64,000 nucleotides of DNA from Photorhabdus noenieputensis (GTDB taxonomy: Bacteria > Pseudomonadota > Gammaproteobacteria > Enterobacterales > Enterobacteriaceae), in NCBI RefSeq assembly GCF_018448935.1, contig NZ_RCWC01000001.1, positions 368,197-432,196 on the forward strand, written 5' to 3'. Made by a program: the position numbers and the translations under genes. The notes under the pieces are model-generated. The model did not search any database. It worked only from the letters and a program-made list of their open reading frames with translations, and was not told the origin of the DNA. This document shows positions 17,631-28,393 of this stretch, piece by piece. How positions within the stretch are numbered: position 1 is the stretch's first letter; every line of letters starts with the position of its first letter.

Positions 17631-19046
17631 TTATTTTGGTTGATTTTCTTGGGGAATTAATTTTTTCCGGTTTTCTTTGGCCTGTAAATATCCGACTAAA
17701 CTAAGCTGATAACGGCGAATATTTTCAATATAGCGATAAGCTTCATGTCCACGGGCATAGCCATAGGTAGTATTTGTATAATATTTTTTCTGGCTTAATA
17801 GCCGGAGCCGTTTTTTGACATCGAGCCAACTATCAGGATTCCCTTTCTGTGATGCCGTTAGTTTGCGGGCATCTAACATATGTCCATAACCCATATTGTA
17901 AGCAGCCAGTGCAAACCAGATACGCTCATCTTTAGGAATATTTTCAGGTAATCGTTTCATTAGATTTTGCAGATAGATCGCGCCTCCCTTAATGCTCTCC
18001 TCAGGATCAAGGCGATCAACGACGCCTAACCCTTTAGCCGTCTGACTGGTTAACATCATCAGGCCACGCACACCCGTGGGTGAGGTTGCCTGTGGGTCCC
18101 AATGAGACTCTTGCCAGGCAATGGCAGCGAGTAGTTGCCAACTGATATCACCGGAATATTTTTCAAATAGTGGCCGATAGGTAGGCAGAATATTATCGAT
18201 GGCGCTTAGAAAAGAGAGTGTATCGAAATAATCAAATGAGTGGACATGACCAAAGTATTTCTCCTCCAGTCGTGGCATAACATTTTTTTCCGTTAGCTGA
18301 CTGAAAAAATCCAGCATGGCCGCGTAAAGGCTGTAGTCGTCAGTGCGTTTTAAATACCATGTCAGCGGGTTATCTTCACTAACATCAAAAGCGACGGCCA
18401 GATTAGGGTGAGTACGTTGCTGCAATGCGACATTAATCGAATCACCTAACGTATAATCCAGTTTACCTTCTGATACCTGTTCCAGTAGTTCGCGAGTGTT
18501 ATATTGCTGTGTCTCCTTCCATTCGAGTTCAGGAAAAAGATCTGTTTTTAACTTTTTCAATGTGCTGACATGAGCAGAACCAGAAGCGACCAGTAGTTTA
18601 CCTTTTAAATCTTTAAAAGAACGAGGGCGTGGAGTTCCTTTGCGATAAATCAGTTGTTGAGATACAGAATAGTAAGCCGGACCTGCGCGGGTTTGAGCCA
18701 GTCTTTCTTGATGATAAGTCAAGCCAGCGGCCAGAAAATCAGCCTCACCGTTTTCCAGGTCATCGAATAACTGATTGATATTTTTTCTGAATTTGATTTC
18801 CAATTTGACGCCAAGATAATCCGCAAAGCGTCGTGCCAGCTCGTAATCAAATCCATTTGGTTCTTTCTTACTGGTAAGATGGAGCAGAGGTGAGCTAATG
18901 GTGCTGATCCGTAGCTCTCCTCTGGTAATGATCCTGTTAATCTGCTCCTGTTGTTTATTCGGCCAACTGATGTTCAGACTGATGATAGCGGCAGAAAAAA
19001 GAGCGATAACAATGATAACGAAATAATTTATTTTTATATTATTCAA
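17631..19046 (-). CDS. mltF: Membrane-bound lytic murein transglycosylase F
   Basis: 471 residues. A hydrophobic N-terminal segment (about residues 7-26) acts as export signal or anchor. A substrate-binding-protein-like domain spans about 40-265 ([25 protein letters not shown]). A C-terminal SLT lysozyme-like domain has catalytic Glu313 in [11 protein letters not shown] and the [13 protein letters not shown] motif. It cleaves peptidoglycan to 1,6-anhydro-muropeptides in the periplasm. It is slightly shorter than the ~518-residue E. coli protein, mostly at the C-terminus. It is divergent from purL, as in E. coli. Confidence 0.94.
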   Translation of the reverse strand: MNNIKINYFVIIVIALFSAAIISLNISWPNKQQEQINRIITRGELRISTISSPLLHLTSKKEPNGFDYELARRFADYLGVKLEIKFRKNINQLFDDLENGEADFLAAGLTYHQERLAQTRAGPAYYSVSQQLIYRKGTPRPRSFKDLKGKLLVASGSAHVSTLKKLKTDLFPELEWKETQQYNTRELLEQVSEGKLDYTLGDSINVALQQRTHPNLAVAFDVSEDNPLTWYLKRTDDYSLYAAMLDFFSQLTEKNVMPRLEEKYFGHVHSFDYFDTLSFLSAIDNILPTYRPLFEKYSGDISWQLLAAIAWQESHWDPQATSPTGVRGLMMLTSQTAKGLGVVDRLDPEESIKGGAIYLQNLMKRLPENIPKDERIWFALAAYNMGYGHMLDARKLTASQKGNPDSWLDVKKRLRLLSQKKYYTNTTYGYARGHEAYRYIENIRRYQLSLVGYLQAKENRKKLIPQENQPK

Positions 19047-19212
19047 TCTGTTATCTCGGTGTAACGCGGTGTGGTGCTATGCGGAAACGCGCTATTTTAT
19101 TATGGTTAAATTTCCAGTGACTGAGCATTTTGCGGAACAAAAACCGGCTGTGCAACCTAATTGATACTATTTGCATGACCTGGCCAAAGGACAATTGGCG
19201 GTAATAATCGTC

Positions 19213-19228
19213 ACGCAAACGGTTTCGT
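19213..19228 (+). promoter_or_regulatory. PurR operator upstream of purL
   Basis: The 16-bp sequence ACGCAAACGGTTTCGT matches the PurR consensus ACGCAAACGTTTGCGT at 14 of 16 positions. It sits about 85 bp before the purL start, where PurR represses purL in E. coli when hypoxanthine or guanine is present. Confidence 0.85.
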
Positions 19229-19312
19229 CATGGATGACAATCCTCTATAATGTACTCATTTCCCCTTAGGCATCTATTAAGCTTTGCTTCTAAGATGAGA
19301 GAATTGATTACT

Positions 19313-22300
19313 ATGAAAATTCTACGTGGTTCACCTGCTTTATCTGCATTTCGTATCACTAAACTCCTTTCTGTGTGTCAAGAACAGCAACTTCCGGTCA
19401 ATGATATTTATGCGGAATATGTTCATTTTGCAGAGATTAATGCACCTTTGAGTGATGTTGATTCAGCAAAGTTACAACAATTACTAAGATATGGACCTTC
19501 GCTGGCTGAACATGAACCCCAAGGTACGTTACTGTTAGTGACGCCTCGTCCGGGAACGATTTCCCCGTGGTCTTCCAAAGCAACCGATATTGCTCACAAT
19601 TGTGGTTTGTCCCAGGTTGCGCGTCTGGAGCGTGGCCTGGCTTATTACATCCAAAGTGGTGAAATGAGTGATGCACAGTGGCAAATATTGTCATCACTGC
19701 TGCATGATCGGATGATGGAAACGGTCTTTACCCAATTGGAACAGGCGGAAAAATTATTTTCTCGTCAACAACCCGTTCCGTTAAAACGCATTGATATCCT
19801 GCAAGTAGGACGCGGTGCGTTAGAAACTGCCAATATTGAACTTGGATTGGCATTGGCTCCAGATGAAATTGATTATCTGATGGACGCCTTCCAGAAATTA
19901 GGGCGCAATCCAACAGACGTTGAGCTTTATATGTTTGCTCAGGCTAACTCAGAGCATTGCCGTCATAAAATCTTTAATGCTGATTGGACTATTGATGGTG
20001 AAGCACAGCCAAAATCATTGTTCAAAATGATTAAAAACACCTATGAGCAGACACCTGATTATGTCCTATCAGCCTATAAAGATAATGCCGCTGTGATGGA
20101 GGGTTCTTCTGTTGGCCGTTTCTTTGCCAGTGCGGAAAACGGTTCATATGATTACCATCAGGAACAGGCCCATATTCTGATGAAAGTGGAAACGCATAAT
20201 CACCCGACTGCGATTTCTCCTTGGCCGGGCGCATCGACAGGTTCTGGTGGTGAAATCCGCGATGAAGGGGCGACCGGCCGTGGTGCTAAGCCAAAAGCGG
20301 GTCTGGTGGGATTTTCGGTATCCAATTTGCGGATACCGGGTTTTGAACAGCCGTGGGAAGAGGATTTTGGTAAACCGGAGCGTATCGTCAGTGCTCTGGA
20401 TATCATGATGGAAGGCCCTTTAGGGGGGGCGGCATTTAATAATGAATTTGGTCGTCCGGCATTGTTGGGCTATTTCCGTACCTATGAAGAAAAAGTAAAC
20501 AGTCATAACGGCAGTGAATTACGTGGTTATCACAAGCCCATCATGTTGGCAGGTGGGATCGGTAATATCCGAGATGAACATGTCAAAAAGGGTGAAATTT
20601 CTGTTGGCGCTAAACTAATTGTACTCGGTGGCCCGTCCATGAACATTGGTTTAGGTGGGGGGGCTGCATCTTCTATGGCATCCGGGCAATCCGATGCTGA
20701 TCTGGATTTTGCTTCGGTTCAACGAGATAACCCGGAAATGGAGCGCCGTTGTCAGGAGGTTATCGATCGCTGTTGGCAGTTAGGTGAAAATAACCCGATC
20801 CTGTTTATTCATGATGTTGGCGCTGGTGGACTTTCCAATGCGATGCCTGAGCTGGTCAGTGATGGTGGTCGCGGTGGACGATTTGAGTTACGCAAAATTC
20901 TTAACGATGAGCCGGGGATGAGTCCGCTGGAAGTCTGGTGTAACGAATCACAAGAGCGTTACGTACTGGCGGTTGCGCCGGAACAACTTCCGCTGTTTGA
21001 AGAGATTTGTCGGCGAGAACGTGCGCCTTATGCTGTTATCGGCGAGGCAACAGAGGAACGTCATTTACTGCTTAATGATGAACACTTTGATAACCAGCCA
21101 ATCGATATGCCTCTGGATGTACTGCTAGGTAAAACGCCGAAAATGTTGCGCAATGTCAGTACATTAAAAGCTAGCGGTGAAAGCCTTGAGCGTCGGGATA
21201 TCGATCTGACAGAAGCTGTTAAGCGCATTATGCATTTGCCGGCGGTGGCAGAAAAAACCTTCCTGATCACAATAGGCGATCGTACTGTGACTGGCATGGT
21301 TGCCCGTGATCAAATGGTGGGGCCGTGGCAGATCCCGGTTGCGGACTGTGCTGTTACTACCGCCAGCCTTGATAGCTATTATGGTGAAGCGATGTCTATG
21401 GGGGAACGTGCGCCGGTCGCTTTGTTGGATTTTGCTGCTTCCGCCCGAATGGCTGTCGGTGAAGCTTTGACCAATATCGCTTCTGCTTATGTTCAGGACT
21501 TAAAACGCATTAAACTTTCAGCAAACTGGATGTCTGCTACGGGTCATCCTGGTGAGGATGCTGGTTTGTATGCGGCGGTTAAAGCGGTGGGTGAGGAGTT
21601 ATGCCCTGCGTTAGGGCTGACTATTCCGGTGGGTAAAGACTCCATGTCGATGAAAACCCGTTGGCATGAACAAGGTGAAGAACGTGAGATGACTGCGCCT
21701 TTGTCACTGGTGATTACTGCTTTTGCCAGAGTGGAAGATGTACGTCGTACAGTAACGCCGGAGCTTTCCACTGATGAAGATAATGCGTTGTTATTAATCG
21801 ATCTGGGGCAAGGAAAGAATACGCTGGGCGGTACCGCATTGGCACAAGTTTACCGTCAACTGGGTAATAAAACCGCGGATGTACGTAGTGCTGAGCAATT
21901 GGCGGGTTTCTTCAATGCGATTCAGCAACTGATTGCGGAACAAAAATTACTGGCTTATCACGACCGCTCTGATGGTGGTTTACTGGTAACGTTGGCTGAA
22001 ATGGCTTTTGCCGGGCATTGTGGCATTGAAGCTGATATCAGTGTGTTTGATGAAGATATTCTGGCTGCCCTCTTTACCGAAGAGTTGGGTGCTGTAGTCC
22101 AGATTCGAGCATCGGATAGAGGATTGGTTGAAAGCGTTTTGGCAGAACAGGGTCTGGCCGATTGCGTGCATTACCTAGGGAAAGCCAAAGCAGGTGATGA
22201 TTTTGTTATCTTTAGTGGCAATACTGAGGTGTATCGCCAGAATCGCAGCACCTTGCGCTTATGGTGGGCAGAAACCACATGGCAAATGCAGCGTCTGCGT

Positions 22301-23200
22301 GATAACCCGGAATGTGCAGATCAGGAGCATCAGGCTAAACAGGATAATCAGGACCCTGGACTGAACGTAAAACTGACCTTTGATATTTCGGAAGATATTG
22401 CAGCGCCTTACATTTTGCAGCAGGTAAGGCCGAAAGTGGCTGTACTGCGTGAACAGGGCGTTAACTCCCATGTTGAAATGGCCGCGGCGTTTCACCAAGC
22501 AGGTTTTGAGGCGATTGATGTTCATATGAGTGACTTGTTGTCTGGACGTATTGGATTGAGCCAATTCCAGACACTGGTTGCCTGTGGTGGTTTCTCGTAT
22601 GGCGACGTGTTGGGGGCAGGTGAAGGTTGGGCGAAATCTATTCTGTTTAATGAACGGGTTCGTGATGAATTTGCTGCTTTCTTTGCGCGACCAGATACGT
22701 TGTCGTTGGGGGTTTGTAATGGTTGCCAGATGATGTCTAACTTGCGCGAGTTGATCCCAGGCGCAGAACATTGGCCGCGTTTTGTGCGTAACCGTTCAGA
22801 GCGTTTTGAAGCGCGATTCAGTTTGGTGGAAATTACCGACAGCCCGTCACTGTTCTTGCAAGATATGATAGGTTCCCGTATACCGATTGTGGTTTCTCAT
22901 GGGGAAGGGCAAGTGGAATTCCGTGATAGACAGCATCTTGAGATGCTTGAAAGCAACCGGTTAGTGGCTTTGCGTTATGTGAATAATTATGGTCAGATTA
23001 CGGAAAACTATCCAGCTAATCCCAATGGTTCAGTGAATGGTATTACCGCAGTGACAAGCCTTGATGGTCGAGCAACCGTGATGATGCCGCATCCAGAAAG
23101 GGGATCTCGCACGGTGAATAATTCGTGGCATCCGAATGAGTGGAGCGAAGATGGTCCGTGGATGCGAATTTTCCGTAATGCCCGTAAGCAGTTAGGGTAG
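19313..23200 (+). CDS. purL: Phosphoribosylformylglycinamidine synthase
   Basis: 1295 residues, the same length as I recall for E. coli PurL. It converts FGAR, ATP and glutamine to FGAM in de novo purine synthesis. The order is an N-terminal PurS-like region, two AIRS-type domains ([36 protein letters not shown]), and a C-terminal glutamine amidotransferase domain with the nucleophile in GVCNGCQMM and the His/Glu of MPHPERG. The start at 19313 ([13 protein letters not shown]) is chosen by homology over an in-frame ATG 21 codons upstream. A PurR box lies upstream. Confidence 0.97.
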   Translation: MKILRGSPALSAFRITKLLSVCQEQQLPVNDIYAEYVHFAEINAPLSDVDSAKLQQLLRYGPSLAEHEPQGTLLLVTPRPGTISPWSSKATDIAHNCGLSQVARLERGLAYYIQSGEMSDAQWQILSSLLHDRMMETVFTQLEQAEKLFSRQQPVPLKRIDILQVGRGALETANIELGLALAPDEIDYLMDAFQKLGRNPTDVELYMFAQANSEHCRHKIFNADWTIDGEAQPKSLFKMIKNTYEQTPDYVLSAYKDNAAVMEGSSVGRFFASAENGSYDYHQEQAHILMKVETHNHPTAISPWPGASTGSGGEIRDEGATGRGAKPKAGLVGFSVSNLRIPGFEQPWEEDFGKPERIVSALDIMMEGPLGGAAFNNEFGRPALLGYFRTYEEKVNSHNGSELRGYHKPIMLAGGIGNIRDEHVKKGEISVGAKLIVLGGPSMNIGLGGGAASSMASGQSDADLDFASVQRDNPEMERRCQEVIDRCWQLGENNPILFIHDVGAGGLSNAMPELVSDGGRGGRFELRKILNDEPGMSPLEVWCNESQERYVLAVAPEQLPLFEEICRRERAPYAVIGEATEERHLLLNDEHFDNQPIDMPLDVLLGKTPKMLRNVSTLKASGESLERRDIDLTEAVKRIMHLPAVAEKTFLITIGDRTVTGMVARDQMVGPWQIPVADCAVTTASLDSYYGEAMSMGERAPVALLDFAASARMAVGEALTNIASAYVQDLKRIKLSANWMSATGHPGEDAGLYAAVKAVGEELCPALGLTIPVGKDSMSMKTRWHEQGEEREMTAPLSLVITAFARVEDVRRTVTPELSTDEDNALLLIDLGQGKNTLGGTALAQVYRQLGNKTADVRSAEQLAGFFNAIQQLIAEQKLLAYHDRSDGGLLVTLAEMAFAGHCGIEADISVFDEDILAALFTEELGAVVQIRASDRGLVESVLAEQGLADCVHYLGKAKAGDDFVIFSGNTEVYRQNRSTLRLWWAETTWQMQRLRDNPECADQEHQAKQDNQDPGLNVKLTFDISEDIAAPYILQQVRPKVAVLREQGVNSHVEMAAAFHQAGFEAIDVHMSDLLSGRIGLSQFQTLVACGGFSYGDVLGAGEGWAKSILFNERVRDEFAAFFARPDTLSLGVCNGCQMMSNLRELIPGAEHWPRFVRNRSERFEARFSLVEITDSPSLFLQDMIGSRIPIVVSHGEGQVEFRDRQHLEMLESNRLVALRYVNNYGQITENYPANPNGSVNGITAVTSLDGRATVMMPHPERGSRTVNNSWHPNEWSEDGPWMRIFRNARKQLG

Positions 23201-23268
23201 TGCTGCAATCTAATAAACAAGAATTGTTAAATTAAACAGTTGAAGGGTGCTTTCAATTGATACAACAA

Positions 23269-23294
23269 GGGGGAGCAAAAATTGCTCTCCCTTT
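23269..23294 (+). terminator. Terminator of purL
   Basis: An eight-pair stem (GGGGGAGC with GCTCTCCC, one G-U pair) around a seven-base loop is followed by TTT. It lies 69 bp after the purL stop and before the convergent toxin gene. Confidence 0.7.
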
Positions 23295-23316
23295 AGGCTA
23301 ATGGAATGTCAGAAAT

Positions 23317-23664
23317 TCAGTCTCTACGCAGGCAATATTGGATCAGTGCTTGGCGTAAACTCTGCCGTGTATTTAGGAACAGTGTAGCAATTACGGTATG
23401 GTTAGCTTCATCTATTTTGTAGATTGCTCGCAGTTGCAATTTGGTATCCACATAGTTATGGTGGCTGGTTAACCCAATATCAGCCGTTTCCTCACATAGC
23501 GGAGCACTTTTAGGATATTTAAGAACACGAGTTTCAAAATTGTGTAAAAAGGTTTCCAGAATTTTCCAAGATGCTTCTGCACCGATATGTCTGGTTAAAT
23601 AGCCAAAACGTTCATGAAGCTGGTTTTCAAATGTCTGGGTATATTCAATTTTATTTATGATCAC
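23317..23664 (-). CDS. RelE/ParE-family toxin (StbE-like)
   Basis: 115 residues with the compact RelE/ParE layout: N-terminal helices (ENQLHERFGYLTRHIGAEAS), then beta strands (KLQLRAIYKIDEANHTVIATLFL) and a C-terminal helix. RelE relatives cut mRNA on the ribosome and ParE relatives poison gyrase; the sequence does not say which applies. It starts at a GTG inside the end of the antitoxin gene with a 14-bp overlap, typical of coupled type II systems. It lies in the purL-glmY gap, outside the usual enterobacterial gene order, so it was probably acquired. Confidence 0.82.
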   Translation of the reverse strand: MIINKIEYTQTFENQLHERFGYLTRHIGAEASWKILETFLHNFETRVLKYPKSAPLCEETADIGLTSHHNYVDTKLQLRAIYKIDEANHTVIATLFLNTRQSLRQALIQYCLRRD

Positions 23665-23923
23665 CGTTTGCTAATTTCCGTAAATTATTTCGTAGTTCAC
23701 TAGATGACACAATTCGTCCAGATTTTATGTCTTTTTCAGCAAAAGACAGCAGTCGCAACAATGCCATTTGTTCTTGTTGCATTTCAAACTGAGCCGGATC
23801 TTGAACCACATATAACGGCTCCCCGTTTTGGGTTACTGTGACTGGCTGCGATACATCCATAGAAGCCAATTCTTTTTTAAACGCGGAGACTGTCGTAATC
23901 CGCGAATTTGGGGTTTGATACAT
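23651..23923 (-). CDS. Phd/YefM-family antitoxin (StbD-like)
   Basis: About 90 residues beginning MYQTPNSRITTVSAFKKEL, with the Phd/YefM pattern of an N-terminal DNA-binding part (VSQPVTVTQNGEPLYVVQDPAQFE) and a flexible toxin-binding tail. The start at 23923 is set by GGAGG seven bases upstream; a longer reading 16 codons upstream lacks such a site. It is transcribed first and overlaps the toxin, as usual. It would be expected to repress its own operon; I could not single out an operator. Confidence 0.83.
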   Translation of the reverse strand: MYQTPNSRITTVSAFKKELASMDVSQPVTVTQNGEPLYVVQDPAQFEMQQEQMALLRLLSFAEKDIKSGRIVSSSELRNNLRKLANGDHK

Positions 23924-24077
23924 AAGTGTCCTCCGAGTAGAAACTCTGTTGCTTCTGTAATAATACATCATTTGCTGATAAAGGCCATATATGGGGTAAA
24001 TATGGACTATTAATGATTCAGATGTAAAAGTCTTATATCGGTGAATGTTTAGGCGTTTAGATGCCCGGTTGCTCTAT

Positions 24078-24191
24078 TGTCTCAATTACCCGACAAACAT
24101 GCGTTATGGATGTCTCAAAAAGGAGACATTTAATTATTTGATTTTAATCTATTTTTATTCGCATGATTTTAGGTGTCTTTAATTGGCGACA
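24078..24191 (+). promoter_or_regulatory. Three GlrR binding sites upstream of glmY
   Basis: Three perfect matches to TGTC-N10-GACA, the site of the sigma-54 activator GlrR, occur at 24078-24095, 24111-24128 and 24174-24191. They lie about 130-250 bp before the expected glmY start, an enhancer distance for a sigma-54 promoter. GlrR is encoded four genes downstream in this window. Confidence 0.9.
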
Positions 24192-24298
24192 GAAAATAAA
24201 TTTTACTCATACCGGAAAGGAAGCTGTTTGGTGGCTGAAACGTGACGTTTAATTTTTTCTAAAGTAAAAACAGTTGGTTATGATTATTTTTTTAATGT

Positions 24299-24315
24299 TG
24301 GCACGGAATCTGCAT
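24299..24315 (+). promoter_or_regulatory. Sigma-54 promoter of glmY
   Basis: TGGCACGGAATCTGCAT gives the -24 GG and -12 GC elements with exactly ten bases between them and a good overall fit to TGGCAC-N5-TTGCA. The predicted start, about 12 bases downstream of the -12 GC, falls at 24325-24327, the first bases of the GlmY-like RNA. Confidence 0.88.
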
Positions 24316-24326
24316 TAAGCTGGCAC

Positions 24327-24564
24327 AGTTGCTCATTCAACTTCTTATGTCGGCCCACATTTGGGTGGAGAGATGCCACATAAACTATCGAATGATGCCA
24401 GAGTAAGGTGCCTACCGTCCAACTCAGTGATATCGCTTTCGAGCCTTATCAAACATCGGGCGACACGTGGAGTGAGGCACCAACCTATGTCTGACTGTTG
24501 TAGATAAACAGCGGGCATGCGTTATCCTCACTGGCGGGATAGTAGCAAAAACTATTATCCCGCC
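24327..24564 (+). ncRNA. glmY: GlmY small RNA (3' end uncertain)
   Basis: The sequence starting AGTTGCTCATTCAAC..TTATGTCGGCCC and later CACATAAACTATCGAATGA gives the 5' stem-loops of the GlmY/GlmZ family, between purL and glrK where glmY lies in enterobacteria. GlmY sequesters the adaptor RapZ, sparing GlmZ, which then activates glmS translation. The 3' half (GGTGCC..GAGTGAGGCACC) resembles the GlmZ body more than I expect for GlmY. A 13-bp hairpin at 24533-24564 may be the 3' end, but no T run follows; the true end could be earlier. Confidence 0.85.
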
Positions 24565-24704
24565 GTCATCGCTCAGGTGTTTACCTGCCCCTTTGTACTG
24601 TTTGCGTCTTACACTGATTTTCAGTCACAGCACAATATTATCAGCCGATGGGTTTTTCTATTCGCCCTTTGTCGGTTAGCATTGGTGTACTGACAGGTTA
24701 CGAG

Positions 24705-26144
24705 ATGATTTCCTTGAAAAAATGGCGTTTATTTCCGCGCTCATTGCGCCAATTAGTTGTCATGGCCTTCTGGCTGGTGTTATTGCCGTTATTGGTTTTG
24801 GCTTATCAGGCTTATCAAAGTCTTGATCAACTCAGTGAACAAGCGGCTGATATAAACCGTACCACGCTCGCGGATGCCCGCCGTAGTGAAGCTATGACAG
24901 GTATCGCATTAGAGATGGAACGCAGTTACCGTCAATATTGCGTGTTAGGGGATAAGACGCTAGAAAACCTCTACCAAAGGCAATATCAGCAATACCTTAA
25001 GATGTTAAAAGATCAGATGGCTATGCTTGATGATCAACAATACATTAAGGCGCTTAACAGTTTATTGTCACAATTGACAAAAATCACTTGTCTCAATAGT
25101 GAACCTACCCAACCTGCCGCTCAATTACTTGAGCAATTCTCCAATGCTAATAGCCAGATGGTGCAGGCTACCCGCGATATTATTTTCAGCCGAGGAGAAC
25201 AGCTACAGAGAGATATTGCTGAAAAAGGACAATTTTTTGGCTGGCAGAGTCTTATTTTATTTCTACTGAGTGCGTTATTGGTCGCGTTATTTACTCGCAT
25301 GATTATCGGGCCGGTTAAAGGGATTGAACGCATGATTAACCGATTGGGGGAAGGGCAATCATTGGGCGTTCGCATAGATTCTTTTCAGGGGCCGCGAGAA
25401 CTCCGCTCTTTGGCGCAACGGATTATCTGGCTCAGTGAACGCCTGGCGTGGTTGGAATCACAACGCCATGAGTTTTTACGTCACATTTCTCATGAACTGA
25501 AAACTCCGCTGGCAAGTATGCGGGAAGGAACAGAATTACTGGCTGATGAAGTGGCAGGGCCATTAACGGCTGATCAGCAAGAAGTGGTTGCTATTCTTGA
25601 TAATAGTAGTAAACATTTACAGCAATTGATCGAGCAATTACTGGATTATAACCGCAAACTGGCAGATAGCCCGACGGAGCAACAGCAGGTTTCTCTGCGG
25701 GAAATTGTTAATGAAGTAGTTTTATCACACAGTTTACCGGCGAGGTCGAAGAATATTCAGACGGAAATTCAGCTTGATACTGATATTTTATGGGCAGAGC
25801 CTACGCTATTAATGCGGGTTATTGATAATCTCTACTCTAATGCGGTGCACTATGGCGCTGAATCCGGTAACATTTGGGTTTCAAGTCGTCAGATTGGCAA
25901 ATATGTTCAAATTAATGTTGCTAATACCGGCACGCCAATTCCTGAATCAGAACGTAGTATGATTTTTGAACCGTTCTATCAGGGAACGCTCCAGCGCAAA
26001 GGCGCAGTGAAAGGCAGCGGTCTTGGGTTAAGTATTGCGCAGGATTGTATTAAGCGTATGGGGGGCGAACTGATATTGATTCAGAGCGAATTTGCTGACG
26101 TATGTTTTCGTATTAAATTGCCATTAACTGCTGAGAATGAATAA
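24705..26144 (+). CDS. glrK: Sensor histidine kinase GlrK (QseE)
   Basis: 479 residues from the chosen start; a reading 19 codons longer has no supporting homology. Two membrane helices (about residues 16-36 and 180-200) flank a periplasmic region (QAADINRTTLADARRSEAM). A HAMP linker follows, then the DHp histidine in FLRHISHELKTPLASMREG and an HATPase domain (DNLYSNAVHYG, KGSGLGLSIAQD). It phosphorylates GlrR, controlling glmY and envelope responses. It is first in glrK-qseG-glrR, directly downstream of glmY. Confidence 0.95.
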   Translation: MISLKKWRLFPRSLRQLVVMAFWLVLLPLLVLAYQAYQSLDQLSEQAADINRTTLADARRSEAMTGIALEMERSYRQYCVLGDKTLENLYQRQYQQYLKMLKDQMAMLDDQQYIKALNSLLSQLTKITCLNSEPTQPAAQLLEQFSNANSQMVQATRDIIFSRGEQLQRDIAEKGQFFGWQSLILFLLSALLVALFTRMIIGPVKGIERMINRLGEGQSLGVRIDSFQGPRELRSLAQRIIWLSERLAWLESQRHEFLRHISHELKTPLASMREGTELLADEVAGPLTADQQEVVAILDNSSKHLQQLIEQLLDYNRKLADSPTEQQQVSLREIVNEVVLSHSLPARSKNIQTEIQLDTDILWAEPTLLMRVIDNLYSNAVHYGAESGNIWVSSRQIGKYVQINVANTGTPIPESERSMIFEPFYQGTLQRKGAVKGSGLGLSIAQDCIKRMGGELILIQSEFADVCFRIKLPLTAENE

Positions 26145-26147
26145 ATA

Positions 26148-26993
26148 ATGCATAACAGGTCTACTTACCGTTTTGTACAAAAGACGGATCGGCAGAATAT
26201 TGCAGTACAACCTGGGAAAAACGTGTTGGTTGCCAGATTGTTATTACCCCGAATTTCAATTTGGGGTTTTAGCATGATTCTGTTGATCTTCGTCGTTTTT
26301 TTATTGGCGGGTTGCGTCAAAAATCCGGTTAATAATAATTTAACCACAGTTGCGCAAATGGTAATACCAGAGCAACGGGTAACGGATTACCGTATTGCAG
26401 AGTGTGAGTTAATGTGGGATTTAGAGACGCCGCCATCGATTGAGAACGCGCTTTACTGGCTGCGATTGATGGACTGTTCAGATCGCCTGACATCAGCCAG
26501 AGCACGTAATATGGCGAAATACACTCTTCCGGTGACTTGGGATACGGCTTTTAAACAAAGTATTTTACTTAATAGTGCCGGGCCTACGTTGTCTGAACGT
26601 CGGAAAATGGTTGAAAATTTCAACAAATACCGGTTGAAATTCCCAGACTCGCTGCGGGCATTATTACAGTTATGGCGCGAACAGCAGGTTCAGAAAATTG
26701 CAGTTGCTGAGGAACGGGCAAGATTCCAAAAATTACAGGCAGATACGGATAATAAATTGGATCGTCTGCGTGAAAGTCGCGCACGATTGGAATTTGAGCT
26801 ACAAGAAACTTCTCGTAAACTGGAAAACCTGACAGATATTGAGCGTCAGCTCTCTTCCCGTAAGCAAAATCAGGGCAGTGCTGGATCAGACAATTCGGAT
26901 AAACATGTTGAAACACCAGCGACGACGGTATTACCTAACAAAAATAGTACGCCAAACGATACCTCTGAATCAGATAAAGGAGCCGCACCATGA
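26148..26993 (+). CDS. qseG: QseG outer-membrane lipoprotein, partner of GlrK
   Basis: The lipobox LLAGC marks a lipoprotein. The mature part contains YWLRLMDCSDRL and a helical region, AEERARFQKLQADTDNKLDRL, ending in KLENLTDIERQLSSRK, as in enterobacterial QseG, which interacts with GlrK. The start is uncertain. From the ATG at 26148 the leader before the lipobox is ~55 residues, too long for a signal peptide. A GTG at 26223, preceded by GGGA, gives a ~30-residue leader that fits better. The gene is three bases after glrK and overlaps glrR by four. Confidence 0.88.
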   Translation: MHNRSTYRFVQKTDRQNIAVQPGKNVLVARLLLPRISIWGFSMILLIFVVFLLAGCVKNPVNNNLTTVAQMVIPEQRVTDYRIAECELMWDLETPPSIENALYWLRLMDCSDRLTSARARNMAKYTLPVTWDTAFKQSILLNSAGPTLSERRKMVENFNKYRLKFPDSLRALLQLWREQQVQKIAVAEERARFQKLQADTDNKLDRLRESRARLEFELQETSRKLENLTDIERQLSSRKQNQGSAGSDNSDKHVETPATTVLPNKNSTPNDTSESDKGAAP

Positions 26994-28327
26994 CAGCGCG
27001 TAAGCCAGCCCATCTTCTTTTGGTTGATGACGATCCTGGTTTGTTGAAATTGTTGGGAATGCGTCTTACCAGTGAAGGCTTTCGTGTCACAACCGCAGAA
27101 AGTGGCGGTGAAGCGTTGAGACTGTTAACTAAAGAAAAAGTCGATTTGGTGATCAGTGACCTGCGTATGGATGAAATGGATGGTATGGCACTATTCGCTG
27201 AAATCCAGAAGCAACAACCGGGCATGCCGGTTATTATTCTGACTGCTCATGGCTCAATTCCAGAGGCAGTAGCGGCCACTCAACAGGGTGTCTTTAGTTT
27301 TCTGACTAAACCGGTTGATCGGGATGCGCTTTATAAAGCGATTGATGGCGCATTAGCGTTGTCCACGCCCGCCAGTGATGAACAGTGGCGGGAGCAGATA
27401 GTTACTCGCAGTCCTGCTATGTTGCGTTTGTTGGAGCAGGCGCGAATGGTCGCGCAATCTGATGTCAGTGTACTGATAAACGGTCAGAGTGGTACCGGGA
27501 AGGAAGTGTTAGCCCAGGCAATTCACCGCGCCAGCCCTCGGGCGAAAAAACCATTTATCGCGATTAACTGTGGTGCTTTGCCAGAACAACTCCTTGAGTC
27601 AGAACTGTTTGGTCATGCCAAAGGCGCATTTACCGGTGCGGTCAGCAGTCGTGAAGGGCTATTCCTTACTGCGCAGGGAGGAACGCTGTTTCTTGATGAA
27701 ATCGGTGATATGCCGCTGGCTTTACAGGTTAAATTATTGCGGGTATTGCAGGAACGTAAAATACGCCCGCTCGGCAGTAACCGCGATCTGGATATTGATG
27801 TACGGATTATCTCCGCGACTCACCGTGATTTGCCGAAGGCAATGGCAAAAAATGAATTTCGCGAAGATCTCTATTACCGCCTAAATGTGGTGAACTTGAA
27901 AATTCCCGCTTTGAATGGCCGGGTTGAAGATATTCCTTTATTGGCGAATCATCTGTTGCGTGAGTCCGCGAAACGTCATAAACCTTTTGTCCGTAGTTTC
28001 TCCATTGATGCAATGAAATGCCTGATGGCGGCAAGTTGGCCCGGCAATGTGCGTCAGCTTGTTAATGTGATCGAACAGTGTGTTGCGCTAACTACCGCGC
28101 CGGTTATTAGTGAAGCCTTGGTTATGCAGGCGCTGGAAGGGGAAAATACCGCGTTACCTACTTTTGTAGAAGCCAGAAATCAGTTTGAACTGAATTATCT
28201 GCGTAAATTACTGCAAATGACCAAAGGGAATGTGACTCACGCAGCGCGTATGGCGGGACGTAACCGGACTGAATTCTACAAATTACTGGCGCGTCATGAA
28301 TTGGATGCGAATGATTTTAAAGAATAA
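26990..28327 (+). CDS. glrR: Sigma-54-dependent response regulator GlrR (QseF)
   Basis: 445 residues in three domains: a receiver with phosphoacceptor Asp57 in LVISDLRMD; an AAA+ sigma-54 activation domain with Walker A GQSGTGKE (165-172) and the sigma-54 contact motif GAFTGA (212-217); and a C-terminal Fis-type helix-turn-helix ([20 protein letters not shown]). It activates glmY from the three upstream sites. The start overlaps qseG (ATGA), so the three-gene operon is translationally linked. Confidence 0.96.
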   Translation: MTARKPAHLLLVDDDPGLLKLLGMRLTSEGFRVTTAESGGEALRLLTKEKVDLVISDLRMDEMDGMALFAEIQKQQPGMPVIILTAHGSIPEAVAATQQGVFSFLTKPVDRDALYKAIDGALALSTPASDEQWREQIVTRSPAMLRLLEQARMVAQSDVSVLINGQSGTGKEVLAQAIHRASPRAKKPFIAINCGALPEQLLESELFGHAKGAFTGAVSSREGLFLTAQGGTLFLDEIGDMPLALQVKLLRVLQERKIRPLGSNRDLDIDVRIISATHRDLPKAMAKNEFREDLYYRLNVVNLKIPALNGRVEDIPLLANHLLRESAKRHKPFVRSFSIDAMKCLMAASWPGNVRQLVNVIEQCVALTTAPVISEALVMQALEGENTALPTFVEARNQFELNYLRKLLQMTKGNVTHAARMAGRNRTEFYKLLARHELDANDFKE

Positions 28328-28393
28328 CTTTTCTGCTACTCAGGAAGTTTTTACACTGGTATAAAAATTGATGGCTTGGGAGAGCCAAATTTT

